Positions 51,540 through 61,448 are shown, numbered from the stretch's first letter. The stretch: DNA of 64,000 nt from Streptomyces xanthochromogenes (GCF_014650455.1 NZ_BMUZ01000021.1:1-64000); one strand, 5' to 3'. Made by a program: numbers and translations. Notes: generated from the sequence alone by a model not told the origin.

Positions 51540-51923
51540 CTAGTCGCGGCTCGGCAGGTCGTCCAGTCCCCAGCTGTGGATCTTGTCGGGGTGGATGCGG
51601 ATGATCTCCTCGCTGAAGTGCGGTCCCAACTCGTGCGGACCGGTGAGGAGTTCGGCCGTACCGCGGATCTCCACGCCGCGCACCTTCCACGGCCGCACGC
51701 TCACGACGTCGTCGACCACCAGGGCGGCCTTCGGGTTGCCCTGGAGGTTGCGCCACTTCTTCGTCGTGCCGAGCGCGTATCCGCCGATGAGGATCGTGCC
51801 GTCGTCCTGTGGGAAGAAGCCGACCGGGTTGGCCTGCGGCTGGCCCTTCCGGTCGACGGTGGCGAGCCGGCCAAGCCGCTGGCTCTTGAGGTACACACGC
51901 TCGGCCTCGCTGAATTCGCTCAT
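51540..51923 (-). CDS. PPOX class F420-dependent oxidoreductase
   Basis: The 127-residue split-barrel protein has LATVDRKGQPQANPVGFFPQ, the flavin/F420-binding signature of the PPOX-like family, and KKWRNLQGNPKAALVVDD. The short length fits the F420-dependent class. It should reduce a small substrate with deazaflavin cofactor F420, which actinobacteria make. ATG 51923 is chosen because GAGGGTGA lies upstream. It stands alone between convergent asnB and the DUF456 gene. Confidence 0.9.
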   Translation of the reverse strand: MSEFSEAERVYLKSQRLGRLATVDRKGQPQANPVGFFPQDDGTILIGGYALGTTKKWRNLQGNPKAALVVDDVVSVRPWKVRGVEIRGTAELLTGPHELGPHFSEEIIRIHPDKIHSWGLDDLPSRD

Positions 51924-52001
51924 GGGGTCACCCTCACATGCCCGCCGCCACCTCGTCATCGGAAGGTGGCCCCAGGCCCCGGGGACCGTCCCCGGGCCCG
52001 T

Positions 52002-52484
52002 TCAGCCCCAGACCACCGCGCCCAGCCAGGCCCCGGCCACCAGCAGGCAGGCGAACAGCTCGGCCATCACCGAGTAGCCGCCGGCGCGCAGCGCCGTACG
52101 GGCCGAGGCCACGGCGTCCGCGCGGCTGCCCAGGCGCATCCGCTCGGCGCCGTACAGGCCGCCGAGGAACCCGGCGATCCCGCCGACCACGGGCAGCACG
52201 AAGAACCCCACCGCGGACGCCGCGCCCGCCGTCAGCACCGAGCGCTTCGACACCCCGGCCCCCTTGAAGCGGCGCGGCGGCAGCAGGGGTCTGAGGGCCT
52301 GGTTCAGGAGAAGTACGCCGGTGGCCCCGGCCAGGACGGCCCAGGCGAGGCCGGTGGTGTCGTCGAGCGCCCACCACGCCACGGCGGCCCATACGATCGC
52401 CGGCCCGGGAACGCCGGGGACCAGCACGCCGCACAGGCCCATCAGCATCACCGCCCCGACCGCGAGGAGCTGCCACACACCCAT
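52002..52484 (-). CDS. DUF456 family membrane protein
   Basis: The 160-residue protein has four hydrophobic segments and the DUF456 signature LVPGVPGPAIVWAAVAWWAL. A Gly-rich segment VVGGIAGFLGGLYGAER follows. Function is unknown. ATG 52484 starts just before the first span; a longer frame upstream is rich in Gly/Pro and unconserved. GG is the only SD-like sequence. Confidence 0.88.
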   Translation of the reverse strand: MGVWQLLAVGAVMLMGLCGVLVPGVPGPAIVWAAVAWWALDDTTGLAWAVLAGATGVLLLNQALRPLLPPRRFKGAGVSKRSVLTAGAASAVGFFVLPVVGGIAGFLGGLYGAERMRLGSRADAVASARTALRAGGYSVMAELFACLLVAGAWLGAVVWG

Positions 52485-52646
52485 CTGCCAAGGGTGCAGG
52501 AAACGCGGCGTTCCCGCAGTTCCACGCGGTTGCCCCGGCCCCGCCGAGGATGCGGGAGACGGCGCGGGCCGCAGTGCGGTGCCGTTGCCTCCGGCCCCGC
52601 CGAGCGACACGGGAAACGGGCGGGTCCCGCGGGTTCGCCGTGGGCC
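52485..52646. repeat. Imperfect direct repeat between DUF456 and regulator genes
   Basis: GGCCCCGCCGAG occurs twice, about 55 bases apart, each followed by a CGGGA(G/A)A(C)GG segment. No gene is seen in this gap. The repeat may be a local duplication. Confidence 0.35.
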
Positions 52647-53630
52647 TCAGCGGGCCACCCAGCCCCGCTCGTAGGCGTGCCAGCCCAGCTGGAGGCGGGT
52701 GGTGACGCCGGTCAGCTCCATCAGGCCCTTGACCCGGCGCTGCACGGTCCGCAGGCCGAGATCCAGCTGCTTGGCGGCGCTGGCGTCGGTCATCCCGGCG
52801 AGCAGCAGCGACAGGATCTCCAGATCGGTCGCGTCCGGGCCCCGGCCCTCCTCGAACACGCCCCGGCCCCCGCCGCCCAGGCGCAGCGGCAGCGCGTCCT
52901 TCCACACCGCCTCGAAGAGGCCCATCAGCGATTCGAGCAGCCCGCTGGCGTGCACCACGAGCGCGGCCGGCTCGGCGCCGCGCCCGGTCAGCGGCACCAT
53001 CGCCAAGGCGCGGTCCGCGACGACGAGCTTGGTCGGCACCCGCTCCACCGTGCGCACCTGCTCGTCCCGGCCGAGCGCGGCGGACAGCTCGACGATCCCG
53101 GCGGGCAGTGAGAGCACCTCGCGCTCGACCACCACCCGATAGCTCACCCCGCGGATCGAGGCCCGCTCCTCGGACTCGTTGTCCATCCCCGTGACCGCGA
53201 CCGGCTTGCCCGTCACCAGGGCGCACACCTCGTCGGCCGCGCCCAGCTGCAACTGGTGGAAGCGGTGGGCCACCGCGCTCGCCCCGGTCACCACCTCGAC
53301 CAGGTCGTGCACGGCCGGCTCGGCCGCCTCGGCGCGGTACTCGGTGGCGAGCAGCGCCGCCGCCAGCTCGGCCTGGTCCAGCTCGTGGCGCTGCTGGGTG
53401 AGCAGCGCGCCGAGCGCGACCCCGGGCGGCGCCGCGACCCACCGCCCGGTACGGGCCGAGGACTGGGCGGCAAGGCCGTGCCGCTCCAGACGGCGCAGGG
53501 CACGCTCGGTCTCGTTCTCCGGCAGCGCGAGCCGGTGCGCGAGGTCGCTCACCTCGGCCGCGCCCACCGCGACCAGGGCGCGGTACGCCGACTCCTGCGT
53601 CTCGTCGAGACCTATCGCTCCCAGCACCAC
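52647..53630 (-). CDS. TrmB/LuxR-type transcriptional regulator
   Basis: The 327-residue protein begins with a TrmB-like winged helix (LDETQESAYRALVAVGAAEVSDL). The middle resembles a small-ligand or phospholipase-D-like sensor. It ends with a LuxR-type HTH, EILSLLLAGMTDASAAKQLDLGLRTVQRRVKGLMELT, read in part. The GTG at 53630 has GGGAGG seven bases upstream. It diverges from the very large S8 protease, and pairs of this kind are common in Streptomyces, so it probably regulates the protease. Confidence 0.88.
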   Translation of the reverse strand: MVLGAIGLDETQESAYRALVAVGAAEVSDLAHRLALPENETERALRRLERHGLAAQSSARTGRWVAAPPGVALGALLTQQRHELDQAELAAALLATEYRAEAAEPAVHDLVEVVTGASAVAHRFHQLQLGAADEVCALVTGKPVAVTGMDNESEERASIRGVSYRVVVEREVLSLPAGIVELSAALGRDEQVRTVERVPTKLVVADRALAMVPLTGRGAEPAALVVHASGLLESLMGLFEAVWKDALPLRLGGGGRGVFEEGRGPDATDLEILSLLLAGMTDASAAKQLDLGLRTVQRRVKGLMELTGVTTRLQLGWHAYERGWVAR

Positions 53631-53840
53631 GGACCGCCTCCCTCGAAGCCTGTGTCCAGGCCCTCACCTGCGCGCTGGCGGGAAACCGCCCCGGCGCAAA
53701 CCCGCCGCACAACATCATCCCCGGATCGGCCGCCGCTCTGCCAATGTCGAGCCACCGCAGCACCAACAGCCTCTGGATACAGGGCATTTGCGCACTTCCG
53801 GCGCGGGTGCCTTTTGTTCCGGATTGATCTGGGGAGAGCG

Positions 53841-56800
53841 ATGCGCCCGATATCGCGTACGGCACTGGGGGTGGCGACCGCCGCCGCCCTCGCCGTCACC
53901 GCGGTGGCGCCGTCCGTGGCAGCGCCACGAACCGACGGCACAGCCGACACCGCCAAGAGACCGCTCGTCGGCAGCGCCGCGAGCAGCACGGGAACACCGG
54001 CCACCGTCACCCTCGTCACCGGCGACAAGGTCGTGGTGAGCAGGGACGGCTCCGGCACGCCCACCGGCGTCACCGCGCTGCCGCGCGCGGACGGTTCCGT
54101 ACCGCTCGTCCAGACCAGGCGGTCGGGGAACGAGCTGTACGTGTACCCCGACGACGCGGCGGGGGCGCTCGCCGCCGGCCGGGTCGACGAGGAACTCTTC
54201 AACGTCTCCGGGCTCATCCGCCAGGGCTACGACGACGCGCACACCAAGTCGCTGCCGCTCATCGCGGTGTACGGCGACGCCGCGACGCGCTCGGCGGCCC
54301 CGGCCGTGCCGCGCGGCGCCAAGGCGGGCCTGAGTCTGCCCGCCGTCAACGGGATCGCCCTGAGCGCGGACAAGACGAAGGCCGCCCAGGTGTGGGCGGA
54401 CGTCACCAACTCCCGGACCCGGTCGGCCTCCGGGATCAAGAAGCTGTGGCTCGACCGCAAGGTGACGGCCTCCCTCGACCGGTCGGCCAAGCAGATCCGC
54501 GCCGACCTCGCGTGGGCCGCCGGATATGACGGCAAGGGCACCAAGGTCGCCGTCCTCGACACCGGTGTGGACGCCGAACACCCCGATCTCAAGGGCCGCA
54601 TCACCGCCTCCAAGAACTTCACCGACTCGCCCGACACCGAGGACCGCCAGGGCCACGGCACCCACACCACCTCCACGGTGGGCGGCTCGGGCGCGGCGAG
54701 CGACGGCAAGAAGAAGGGCATCGCACCCGGCACCGACCTGCTGGTCGGCAAGGTCCTCAACGACTCGGGTTCCGGCGACAGTTCGTGGATCATCGCCGGC
54801 ATGCAGTGGGCCGTCGACAACAAGGCCGACGTCGTCTCCATGTCGCTCGGCAGCCCCGTCCCGACCGACTGCACCGACCCGATGAGCACCGCCGCACAGG
54901 AGCTCGCGACCAGCGCCACGCACACGCTGTTCGTCGTCGCGGCCGGCAACTCGGGACCGGCCCTGAACACCGTGTCCTCGCCCGGCTGCGCGCCCGGCGT
55001 CCTGACCGTCGGCGCCGTCGACCGCGACGACACCACCGCGAGCTTCTCCAGCCGCGGCCCGGCCCCCTTCACGCACACCCTGAAGCCGGAGATCACCGCC
55101 CCCGGCGTCGGCATCTCCGCCGCCAACGCGGGCGGCCGGGGCGTCTACGCGTACCAGACGATGTCCGGCACCTCGATGGCCACGCCGCACGTCGCGGGCG
55201 CCGCCGCCATCGTCAAGCAGCGCCACCCCGACTGGACCGCGCAGCAGATCAAGGCCGCGCTCGTCTCCTCCGCCAACAGCGGCATACCCGGCGACGTGCG
55301 CGAGACCGGAGGCGGTCGCCTCGACGTCAAGGCCGCCATCGACGAGACCGTGCTCGGCGCGCCCGCCGTGCAGGGCGGCACCTTCGACTGGCCGCAGGAC
55401 AAGAGCGACCGCACCACCGTCCAGGTGCCCTACACCAACGTCTCCGGCAAGTCCGTGAAGCTCGACCTCACGGTCGCGGGCGTCACCGGAAACGACGGCT
55501 CGGCCGTCAACTCCGGTGTGGCGAGGCTCGGTTCGCGCTCGGTCACGGTCCCGGCCGGAGCCACCGTCAAGGTGCCGCTCGCCGTCGACCCCACCGCCCG
55601 CCTCAAGGCCGCCCAGTACGGTGACGTCACCGGCCGCGTGCTCGCCACGGCGAACGGTGTCAAGGTCTCCACCCCGTTCTCGCTGTACGTCGAGCCCGAG
55701 ACGGTCACCCTGCGCGTCAAGCTCGTCGACCGCCAGGGCAAGCCCGCCGCCGGCCCCTCGTCCCTCGACGTCATCGGCACCGACACCGCGACCGGTGAGC
55801 GCCGCTTCAACGAGGGCGCCGCCGACCAGGTCTACCGGCTGCGCCCCGGCGCCTACTTCGTGTCGTCGTTCGTCGCCTCGGCCGACCCGGCGGACGCCAC
55901 CGGCGCGAACATCGGCTCGGTCAGCTACCTCGGCCGTCCGCAGCTCGACCTGAAGAAGGACACCACCCTGGTCCTGGACGCCCGCAAGGCCCACCGGCTC
56001 GCGGTGAAGACGGACAAGCCCAGTGAAGTCCGCACCACGACACTGGACTTCGCCCGCTCCTGGGGCGGCCAGTGGCTGCACTCGGGCTCGATCAGCGGGT
56101 CCCGTCTCATCCAGGACTACTTCGCGGACGTCCAGGGCGACGCCCGTACCGGCGACTTCGAGTTCGGCAGCTACTGGCGCGCCTACGCCCCGCAGTTCGA
56201 GACGCTCGGCGCGGTCGGCGGCCCGGAGCTGCACCCGCTCACCGCGAGCGTGGGCTCCGACAACCTCGACGGCACCGGCCGGGCCCAGCTCGTCGACGCG
56301 GGCAAGGGCAGCCCCGACGAGCTCAAGGCGGCCGGGGTCAGCGGGAAGATCGCCTTCGTCGCGGTGCCGGACGACGACGCCTCGGTCCTGACCCTGGGCA
56401 AGGACGCCAAGGCCGCGGGCGCCACCGCGCTCGTCGTGCACCGCCCCTCGGCCGGCCGCTGGCTGCCCACGTACGGCTTCGCGGGCGGCCCGCTGCCCAC
56501 CCTCGCCGTCGAGGCCACCGAGGCCAAGGCGCTGGCCGACCGGCTGTCCGCGGGCCCGGTCACCCTGCGCTGGAAGGCCACCGCGAAGAGCGGCTACGTC
56601 TACAACCTCGGCTTCCAGGAGGACGGCCGCATCGGCTCCGACCGCACCTACCGGGTGCGCGACGCACAGCTGGGCCGCAACGTCTCGACGTACCACTCGA
56701 TGGGCGTGCCGGCCGACTTCGTCGACGGCGTCGCCGCCTACCGCCCGAACGGCGCCGGACCCGTCAGCGTCTCCGGCATCGACCTGGTGGCCGTCCCCTC

Positions 56801-57620
56801 CACCCGCACCGAGTACTACACGGCGGGCACCACGACCTGGGACCACTTCGTCTCGTCCAGCTTCCCCTTCGGCGAGTTCATGCTGTCCCCGGCCAAGGCG
56901 TACCGGGCGGGCAAGCAGACCAGCGAGAGCTGGTACGACGGGGTCGTCGGCCCCGACGCCGGACGGGACGCCACGGGCGAGCCGCTGCTCGCCGCCGAGC
57001 GCCAGGGCAACCTGATGGGCTTCGCCCCGGGCATGTGGAGCGACTCCCGGCACAGCGCCCAGCCGGGTTCGTTCGGTGACATCGGCTCCCTGCTGCTGCG
57101 CCGCAACGGCGAGGACTACGACAGCACCGGCTGGCCGTCGGGGGTCTTCACCGTCCCCGCGGACGACGCGGCGTACGAGCTCATCAGCGACAACCAGAAG
57201 ATCGGGCCCTCGGGTTCGGTCTGGAAGCGGTCCCAGGAAGTCGTGACGAGCTGGAAGTTCCGCTCGCACCTCGACGACCAGGTGTACTCGCAGGGCATCC
57301 CGCTGCTCTTCCCGCACTACGGCATCCCCGAGGACGGCCTCAAGACGGTCCCGGCGAGCGACGGCCAGAAGATCGTCCTCACCGCCACGGGTCACGCGGG
57401 CTACACCCCCGCCGCCCTGACCTCGGCGAAGCTGTCGTACTCCTACGACGGCGGAACCACCTGGACCGAGGCCAAGTCGCGTCTCCAGGGCGGAAGTTGG
57501 ACCGCCACGGTGAACCATGCGGGCGCGGCCGCGAAGGACGTCACGCTGAAGACCGAACTGACCGACGCCAACGGCAACTCGGTCACCCAGACCGTGGTGA
57601 ACGCGTACGCGGTGCGCTGA
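53841..57620 (+). CDS. Large secreted subtilisin-like protease (S8)
   Basis: The 1259-residue precursor has a signal peptide (MRPISRTALGVATAAALAVT...). A pro-region extends to about residue 220. The catalytic triad is Asp240 (LDTGVDAEHPD), His272 (GHGTHTTSTVGG) and Ser445 (SGTSMATPHVAG). A PA-like insert or accessory domain lies further on (about residues 830-920, ATALVVHRPSAGRWLPTYG). The long C-terminal beta region is of the type seen in other Streptomyces 'pullulanase-like' S8 proteins. It acts outside the cell. GGGGAG precedes the ATG. A T-tract terminator follows. Confidence 0.95.
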   Translation: MRPISRTALGVATAAALAVTAVAPSVAAPRTDGTADTAKRPLVGSAASSTGTPATVTLVTGDKVVVSRDGSGTPTGVTALPRADGSVPLVQTRRSGNELYVYPDDAAGALAAGRVDEELFNVSGLIRQGYDDAHTKSLPLIAVYGDAATRSAAPAVPRGAKAGLSLPAVNGIALSADKTKAAQVWADVTNSRTRSASGIKKLWLDRKVTASLDRSAKQIRADLAWAAGYDGKGTKVAVLDTGVDAEHPDLKGRITASKNFTDSPDTEDRQGHGTHTTSTVGGSGAASDGKKKGIAPGTDLLVGKVLNDSGSGDSSWIIAGMQWAVDNKADVVSMSLGSPVPTDCTDPMSTAAQELATSATHTLFVVAAGNSGPALNTVSSPGCAPGVLTVGAVDRDDTTASFSSRGPAPFTHTLKPEITAPGVGISAANAGGRGVYAYQTMSGTSMATPHVAGAAAIVKQRHPDWTAQQIKAALVSSANSGIPGDVRETGGGRLDVKAAIDETVLGAPAVQGGTFDWPQDKSDRTTVQVPYTNVSGKSVKLDLTVAGVTGNDGSAVNSGVARLGSRSVTVPAGATVKVPLAVDPTARLKAAQYGDVTGRVLATANGVKVSTPFSLYVEPETVTLRVKLVDRQGKPAAGPSSLDVIGTDTATGERRFNEGAADQVYRLRPGAYFVSSFVASADPADATGANIGSVSYLGRPQLDLKKDTTLVLDARKAHRLAVKTDKPSEVRTTTLDFARSWGGQWLHSGSISGSRLIQDYFADVQGDARTGDFEFGSYWRAYAPQFETLGAVGGPELHPLTASVGSDNLDGTGRAQLVDAGKGSPDELKAAGVSGKIAFVAVPDDDASVLTLGKDAKAAGATALVVHRPSAGRWLPTYGFAGGPLPTLAVEATEAKALADRLSAGPVTLRWKATAKSGYVYNLGFQEDGRIGSDRTYRVRDAQLGRNVSTYHSMGVPADFVDGVAAYRPNGAGPVSVSGIDLVAVPSTRTEYYTAGTTTWDHFVSSSFPFGEFMLSPAKAYRAGKQTSESWYDGVVGPDAGRDATGEPLLAAERQGNLMGFAPGMWSDSRHSAQPGSFGDIGSLLLRRNGEDYDSTGWPSGVFTVPADDAAYELISDNQKIGPSGSVWKRSQEVVTSWKFRSHLDDQVYSQGIPLLFPHYGIPEDGLKTVPASDGQKIVLTATGHAGYTPAALTSAKLSYSYDGGTTWTEAKSRLQGGSWTATVNHAGAAAKDVTLKTELTDANGNSVTQTVVNAYAVR

Positions 57621-57632
57621 TCCACGAAGGCG

Positions 57633-57683
57633 GTCCGCCGGGTGTCCTCCCCGTGGGGGGTGGGGGCGCCCGGCGGACTTTTT
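57633..57683 (+). terminator. Rho-independent terminator after the large protease
   Basis: GTCCGCCGGG (57633-57642) and CCCGGCGGAC (57669-57678) form a 10-bp stem followed by TTTTT (57679-57683). A G-rich inner segment can pair with CCTCCCC in the loop. It is the most canonical terminator in the window. Confidence 0.85.
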
Positions 57684-57764
57684 CTGTCGTTGCGACACTT
57701 GTCCGTTGAGCACATTTTCCCGATGCCCCGTTTTCGTATGCCTCCGGCGGTGGACAATAAGGGC

Positions 57765-59501
57765 ATGAGTCAGCAGGGGGAGAGGCCGACCCGGGACGAC
57801 GACTGGTGGCACCGGCTGTACGACGAGTCGGCCCCGGACGCCGGTCCCGACGGTTCGCGCGACAGCCTCGACGACCGCTTCAACTCGGCGTCGGACACGG
57901 TGGGTTCACCCTCCCCGGAGGCGCCCGCACCGCAGGCACCGGTACCGGAGCCTGCCGCAGCGAAGCCGCCCGTACCGGAGCCTGCGGCATCGAAGCCGCC
58001 CGTACCCGAGACTTCCGTACCGAAGGCGTCGGTCCCGGAACCCCACGTTCCCCCGGCCGCACCGGAACGCCCCACCGCACAACCCGCCCCGCCCCCGGAC
58101 GCATCGCCCGCATCGCCATCGGCCGCGCAACCCGCCCCGCCCGCCGCCCCCGAGTCCCGCCCCCGTGCTCCGTGGGAGCCGCCCGAGAGCGCGGCCGGGC
58201 CGCGCAGGCCCGCCGCCTGGTGGGAGTCCGTGCCCGCGGCCCCGCCGCCGCCGACGGAACCCGTGCCCGAGTTGCCGCCGGGCTGGGCGGAGGAGGCGGC
58301 GCCGGACCCGGCGGACCGGCCCCCGGCCCGGCCGGGCACGGCGCCGGTCACCGCACCGCCCGAGCCGCCCCGCGGCGCCGAGGACGGGCAGCGCGTCGCG
58401 AACGCCCCGAGCAGTCTGCGCACGCCCGCCACCGGCGCCTCGGGGCCGCCCGCCACCGCGCCCGACGAGCAGTTCGCGGCGCCCGTGACCGCGCCGCCCG
58501 AGCGGTTCGCGCCCGTACCCCGGCCGCGTACCGGCCATGTGGGTGACGGGCCGCCCACCTACGACGCCGAGCCCACCGCGCTGCCCGTCGCGCGACCCGA
58601 CGAGCTGGACGACCTCGTCGCCGACACCGTCCTCGACGGCGCCCGCTACGGCGCGTACGTCCTGCGCGCCGTCTCCTCGCGCGGGGACTCGGCCCGCTAC
58701 CGGGGCGAGCCGCGCCGCGACGCACTGCTCACCGCCCGCTTCGGCACCGGCGAGAACGCCCTGGTCCTGGTCGCCGTGGCCAGCGGCGTACGGACCAGCG
58801 AGCGGGCGCAGCTCGCCGCCGCCGACGCCTGTCACTGGATCGGCGGTGCCATCGGCCGCAGCCAGGTCCGCCTCGCCGAGGACATCAGGGCGGGCCGGCG
58901 CGGCGACCTCAAGTCGGGCCTGCACCGGCTCACCGACCGCAGCTACGGCATGCTGCGGGCCCGCGCCGCCGAGCTCGGCGCCGAGCCGGAGGAGTACACG
59001 GCGAACCTGCGCTGTCTGCTGCTGTCCGCCGATCCCGCCTGCCGCACCCGGGTGTTCTTCGGCGTCGGCCACGGCGGTCTGTTCCGGCTGCGCGGCGGCG
59101 TGTGGCAGGACATCGAGCCCGCCGTGCCCGAGCCGGGACAGGCCCGCGGCGAGCCGGTGGTCGGCTTCGGCTCGCCGCCCGCCGAGACCCCGGAGGGCGA
59201 CCGTCTCACCATGGACCTCGGCACCGTCGAGCCCGTCCGCCCCTACATCGACCCGCCCGCCCCGCCGCCGGGCGAACCGTTCCGCTTCAGGGCCTCGGTG
59301 GCCCGACCGGGCGACACCCTGCTGCTGTGCAGCGGGGGCCTGGCCGAGCCCCTGCGCGGCGAGGCCGCCCTCGCCAAGGAACTCGCCGAACGCTGGGCCG
59401 CCCCCGAGCCGCCCGGCCTCGCCGCGTTCCTCGCCGACGTACAGCTGCGGGTGAAGGGGTACGCCGACGACCGTACGGCGGTCGCGGTCTGGGAGGCGTA
59501 A
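57765..59501 (+). CDS. PP2C-like protein, probable pseudophosphatase
   Basis: In this 578-residue protein, residues 45-260 are Pro/Ala-rich and disordered, with repeats of the PVPEPAA kind. Residues about 285-575 are a PP2C fold (RGEPRRDALLTARFG and the terminal DDRTAVAVWE). The two central metal motifs are altered: the usual ADG is ASG (Ser340) and the usual SDG is SGG (Gly524). Loss of both Asp makes catalysis doubtful. It may bind phosphoproteins or be a docking protein for the kinase two genes on. ATG 57765 has GACAAT six bases upstream. Confidence 0.85.
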   Translation: MSQQGERPTRDDDWWHRLYDESAPDAGPDGSRDSLDDRFNSASDTVGSPSPEAPAPQAPVPEPAAAKPPVPEPAASKPPVPETSVPKASVPEPHVPPAAPERPTAQPAPPPDASPASPSAAQPAPPAAPESRPRAPWEPPESAAGPRRPAAWWESVPAAPPPPTEPVPELPPGWAEEAAPDPADRPPARPGTAPVTAPPEPPRGAEDGQRVANAPSSLRTPATGASGPPATAPDEQFAAPVTAPPERFAPVPRPRTGHVGDGPPTYDAEPTALPVARPDELDDLVADTVLDGARYGAYVLRAVSSRGDSARYRGEPRRDALLTARFGTGENALVLVAVASGVRTSERAQLAAADACHWIGGAIGRSQVRLAEDIRAGRRGDLKSGLHRLTDRSYGMLRARAAELGAEPEEYTANLRCLLLSADPACRTRVFFGVGHGGLFRLRGGVWQDIEPAVPEPGQARGEPVVGFGSPPAETPEGDRLTMDLGTVEPVRPYIDPPAPPPGEPFRFRASVARPGDTLLLCSGGLAEPLRGEAALAKELAERWAAPEPPGLAAFLADVQLRVKGYADDRTAVAVWEA

Positions 59502-59528
59502 CGGCGAAGGCCGTGGGTTGATGGACCC

Positions 59529-61271
59529 ATGGCCAAGCAGAACGTTGCAGAGCAGTTCGTCGACATCCTGACCCGCGCCGGCGTGAAGCGGCTGTACGGA
59601 GTCGTCGGTGACAGTCTGAACCCCGTCGTCGACGCCATTCGCCGCACCCCCGCCATCGACTGGATCCAGGTCAGGCACGAGGAGGTCGCCGCCTTCGCGG
59701 CCGGCGCCGAGGCCCAGCTCACCGGGAAGCTGGCCGCGTGCGCCGGGTCGTGCGGGCCCGGCAACCTGCACCTCATCAACGGCCTGTACGACGCACACCG
59801 CTCGATGGCCCCCGTGCTCGCCCTCGCCTCGCAGATCCCGTCCTCGGAGATCGGCCTCGGTTACTTCCAGGAGACCCATCCCGACCAGTTGTTCCGCGAG
59901 TGCTCCCACTACAGCGAGCTGATCTCGAACCCGCAGCAGATGCCCCGCGTGCTGCAGACCGCGATCCAGCACGCCATCGGCCGCGGCGGGGTCAGCGTCC
60001 TGGCGCTGCCCGGTGACATCGCCTCCGCGCCGGCCCCCGACAAGCCGATCGACCACGCCCTCGTGACGTCCCGGCCCTCGGTGCGGCCCGGCGACGCCGA
60101 GATCGACCGGCTCGCCGCCCTCATCGACGGGGCGAAGCGCGTCACGCTGTTCTGCGGCAGCGGCACCGCCGGGGCGCACGCGGAGGTCATGGAGTTCGCC
60201 GAGCGGATCAAGTCGCCCATCGGACACGCGCTGCGTGGCAAGGAATGGATCCAGTACGACAACAGGTACGACGTCGGCATGAGCGGGCTGCTCGGGTACG
60301 GGGCGGCCTACGAGGCGACCCACGAGTGCGATCTGCTGATCCTGCTCGGCACCGACTTTCCGTACAACGCCTTCCTGCCCGACGACGTGAAGATCGTCCA
60401 GGTCGACGTGCGGCCCGAACACCTGGGCCGCCGCTCGAAGTTGGACCTCGCGGTGTGGGGCGACGTCAAGGAGACCCTGCGCTCGCTGACACCGCGGGTC
60501 AAGGAGAAGACGGACCGCAGGTTCCTCGACAAGATGCTGAAGAAGCATGCCGACGCCCTGGAGGGCGTGGTCAAGGCGTACACCCGCAAGGTCGACAAGC
60601 ACGTCCCGATCCACCCCGAGTACGTGGCGTCCGTCCTGGACGAACTCGCCGACGACGACGCGGTGTTCACGGTGGACACCGGCATGTGCAACGTCTGGGC
60701 GGCCCGCTACATCTCGCCCAACGGCAGGCGCCGCATCATCGGTTCGTTCAGCCACGGCTCGATGGCGAACGCGCTGCCGCAGGCCATCGGCGCCCAGTTC
60801 ATCGACCGCGGCCGTCAGGTCGTCTCGATGTCCGGCGACGGCGGCTTCTCCATGCTGATGGGCGACTTCCTCACCCTGGTCCAGTACGACCTGCCCGTGA
60901 AGGTCGTGCTCTTCAACAACTCCTCGCTCGGCATGGTCGAGTTGGAGATGCTGGTCGCCGGTCTGCCCTCGTACGGGACGACCAACCACAACCCCGACTT
61001 CGCGGCGATCGCGCGGGCGGCCGGAGCGTACGGGGTGCGGGTCGAGAAGCCCAAACAGCTCGCGGGTGCGCTCAAGGACGCCTTCCGGCACAGGGGCCCG
61101 GCCCTGGTCGACATCGTCACCGACCCCAACGCCCTGTCCATCCCGCCGAAGATCAGCGCCGAGATGGTGTCGGGCTTCGCGCTCTCCGCCGGCAAGATCG
61201 TCCTGGACGGGGGAGTGGGGCGCATGCTCCAGATGGCCCGCTCCAACCTCCGCAACGTGCCGAGGCCCTGA
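59529..61271 (+). CDS. poxB: Pyruvate dehydrogenase (quinone)/pyruvate oxidase
   Basis: The 580-residue protein is a thiamine-diphosphate enzyme. YGVVGDSLNPVVDAI and the catalytic Glu in VRHEEVAAF are at the N-terminus, an FAD-binding middle follows, and the ThDP motif is GDGGFSMLMGDFLTLVQYDLP...FNN, given in part. It converts pyruvate to acetate and CO2, passing electrons to the membrane quinone pool via its C-terminus. No strong SD is seen at ATG 59529. It lies 27 bases after the PP2C-like gene but is probably independent. Confidence 0.92.
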   Translation: MAKQNVAEQFVDILTRAGVKRLYGVVGDSLNPVVDAIRRTPAIDWIQVRHEEVAAFAAGAEAQLTGKLAACAGSCGPGNLHLINGLYDAHRSMAPVLALASQIPSSEIGLGYFQETHPDQLFRECSHYSELISNPQQMPRVLQTAIQHAIGRGGVSVLALPGDIASAPAPDKPIDHALVTSRPSVRPGDAEIDRLAALIDGAKRVTLFCGSGTAGAHAEVMEFAERIKSPIGHALRGKEWIQYDNRYDVGMSGLLGYGAAYEATHECDLLILLGTDFPYNAFLPDDVKIVQVDVRPEHLGRRSKLDLAVWGDVKETLRSLTPRVKEKTDRRFLDKMLKKHADALEGVVKAYTRKVDKHVPIHPEYVASVLDELADDDAVFTVDTGMCNVWAARYISPNGRRRIIGSFSHGSMANALPQAIGAQFIDRGRQVVSMSGDGGFSMLMGDFLTLVQYDLPVKVVLFNNSSLGMVELEMLVAGLPSYGTTNHNPDFAAIARAAGAYGVRVEKPKQLAGALKDAFRHRGPALVDIVTDPNALSIPPKISAEMVSGFALSAGKIVLDGGVGRMLQMARSNLRNVPRP

Positions 61272-61390
61272 CGGCCCTCGCGCCCCGTCCCGGCCACGGA
61301 GAAGCGGACGCCCGCGCTCCACCGGACCGCACGGAACCGCCCCGCCCGCCCCGTGCGTCCTCGCCTTCACTCGGGTCGTCAACAGCGGCT

Positions 61391-61396
61391 ACGCTC
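61391..61396 (+). promoter_or_regulatory. Candidate -10 for the kinase gene
   Basis: TACGCT (61391-61396) matches TANNNT and lies about 50 bases before the chosen ATG, giving a normal leader. GGGGGAG is near 61432-61438. The 177-base gap 61272-61448 shows nothing else. Confidence 0.35.
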
Positions 61397-61448
61397 AGCG
61401 CAGTTGCGCCGATGACCAGGCGTGAAGGGCCGGGGGAGCCACACCATC

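Noticed and set aside
53715..57812. 1365-codon leftward frame opposite the large S8 protease
   Set aside because: Antisense shadow; the plus strand has the catalytic triad, signal peptide and terminator.
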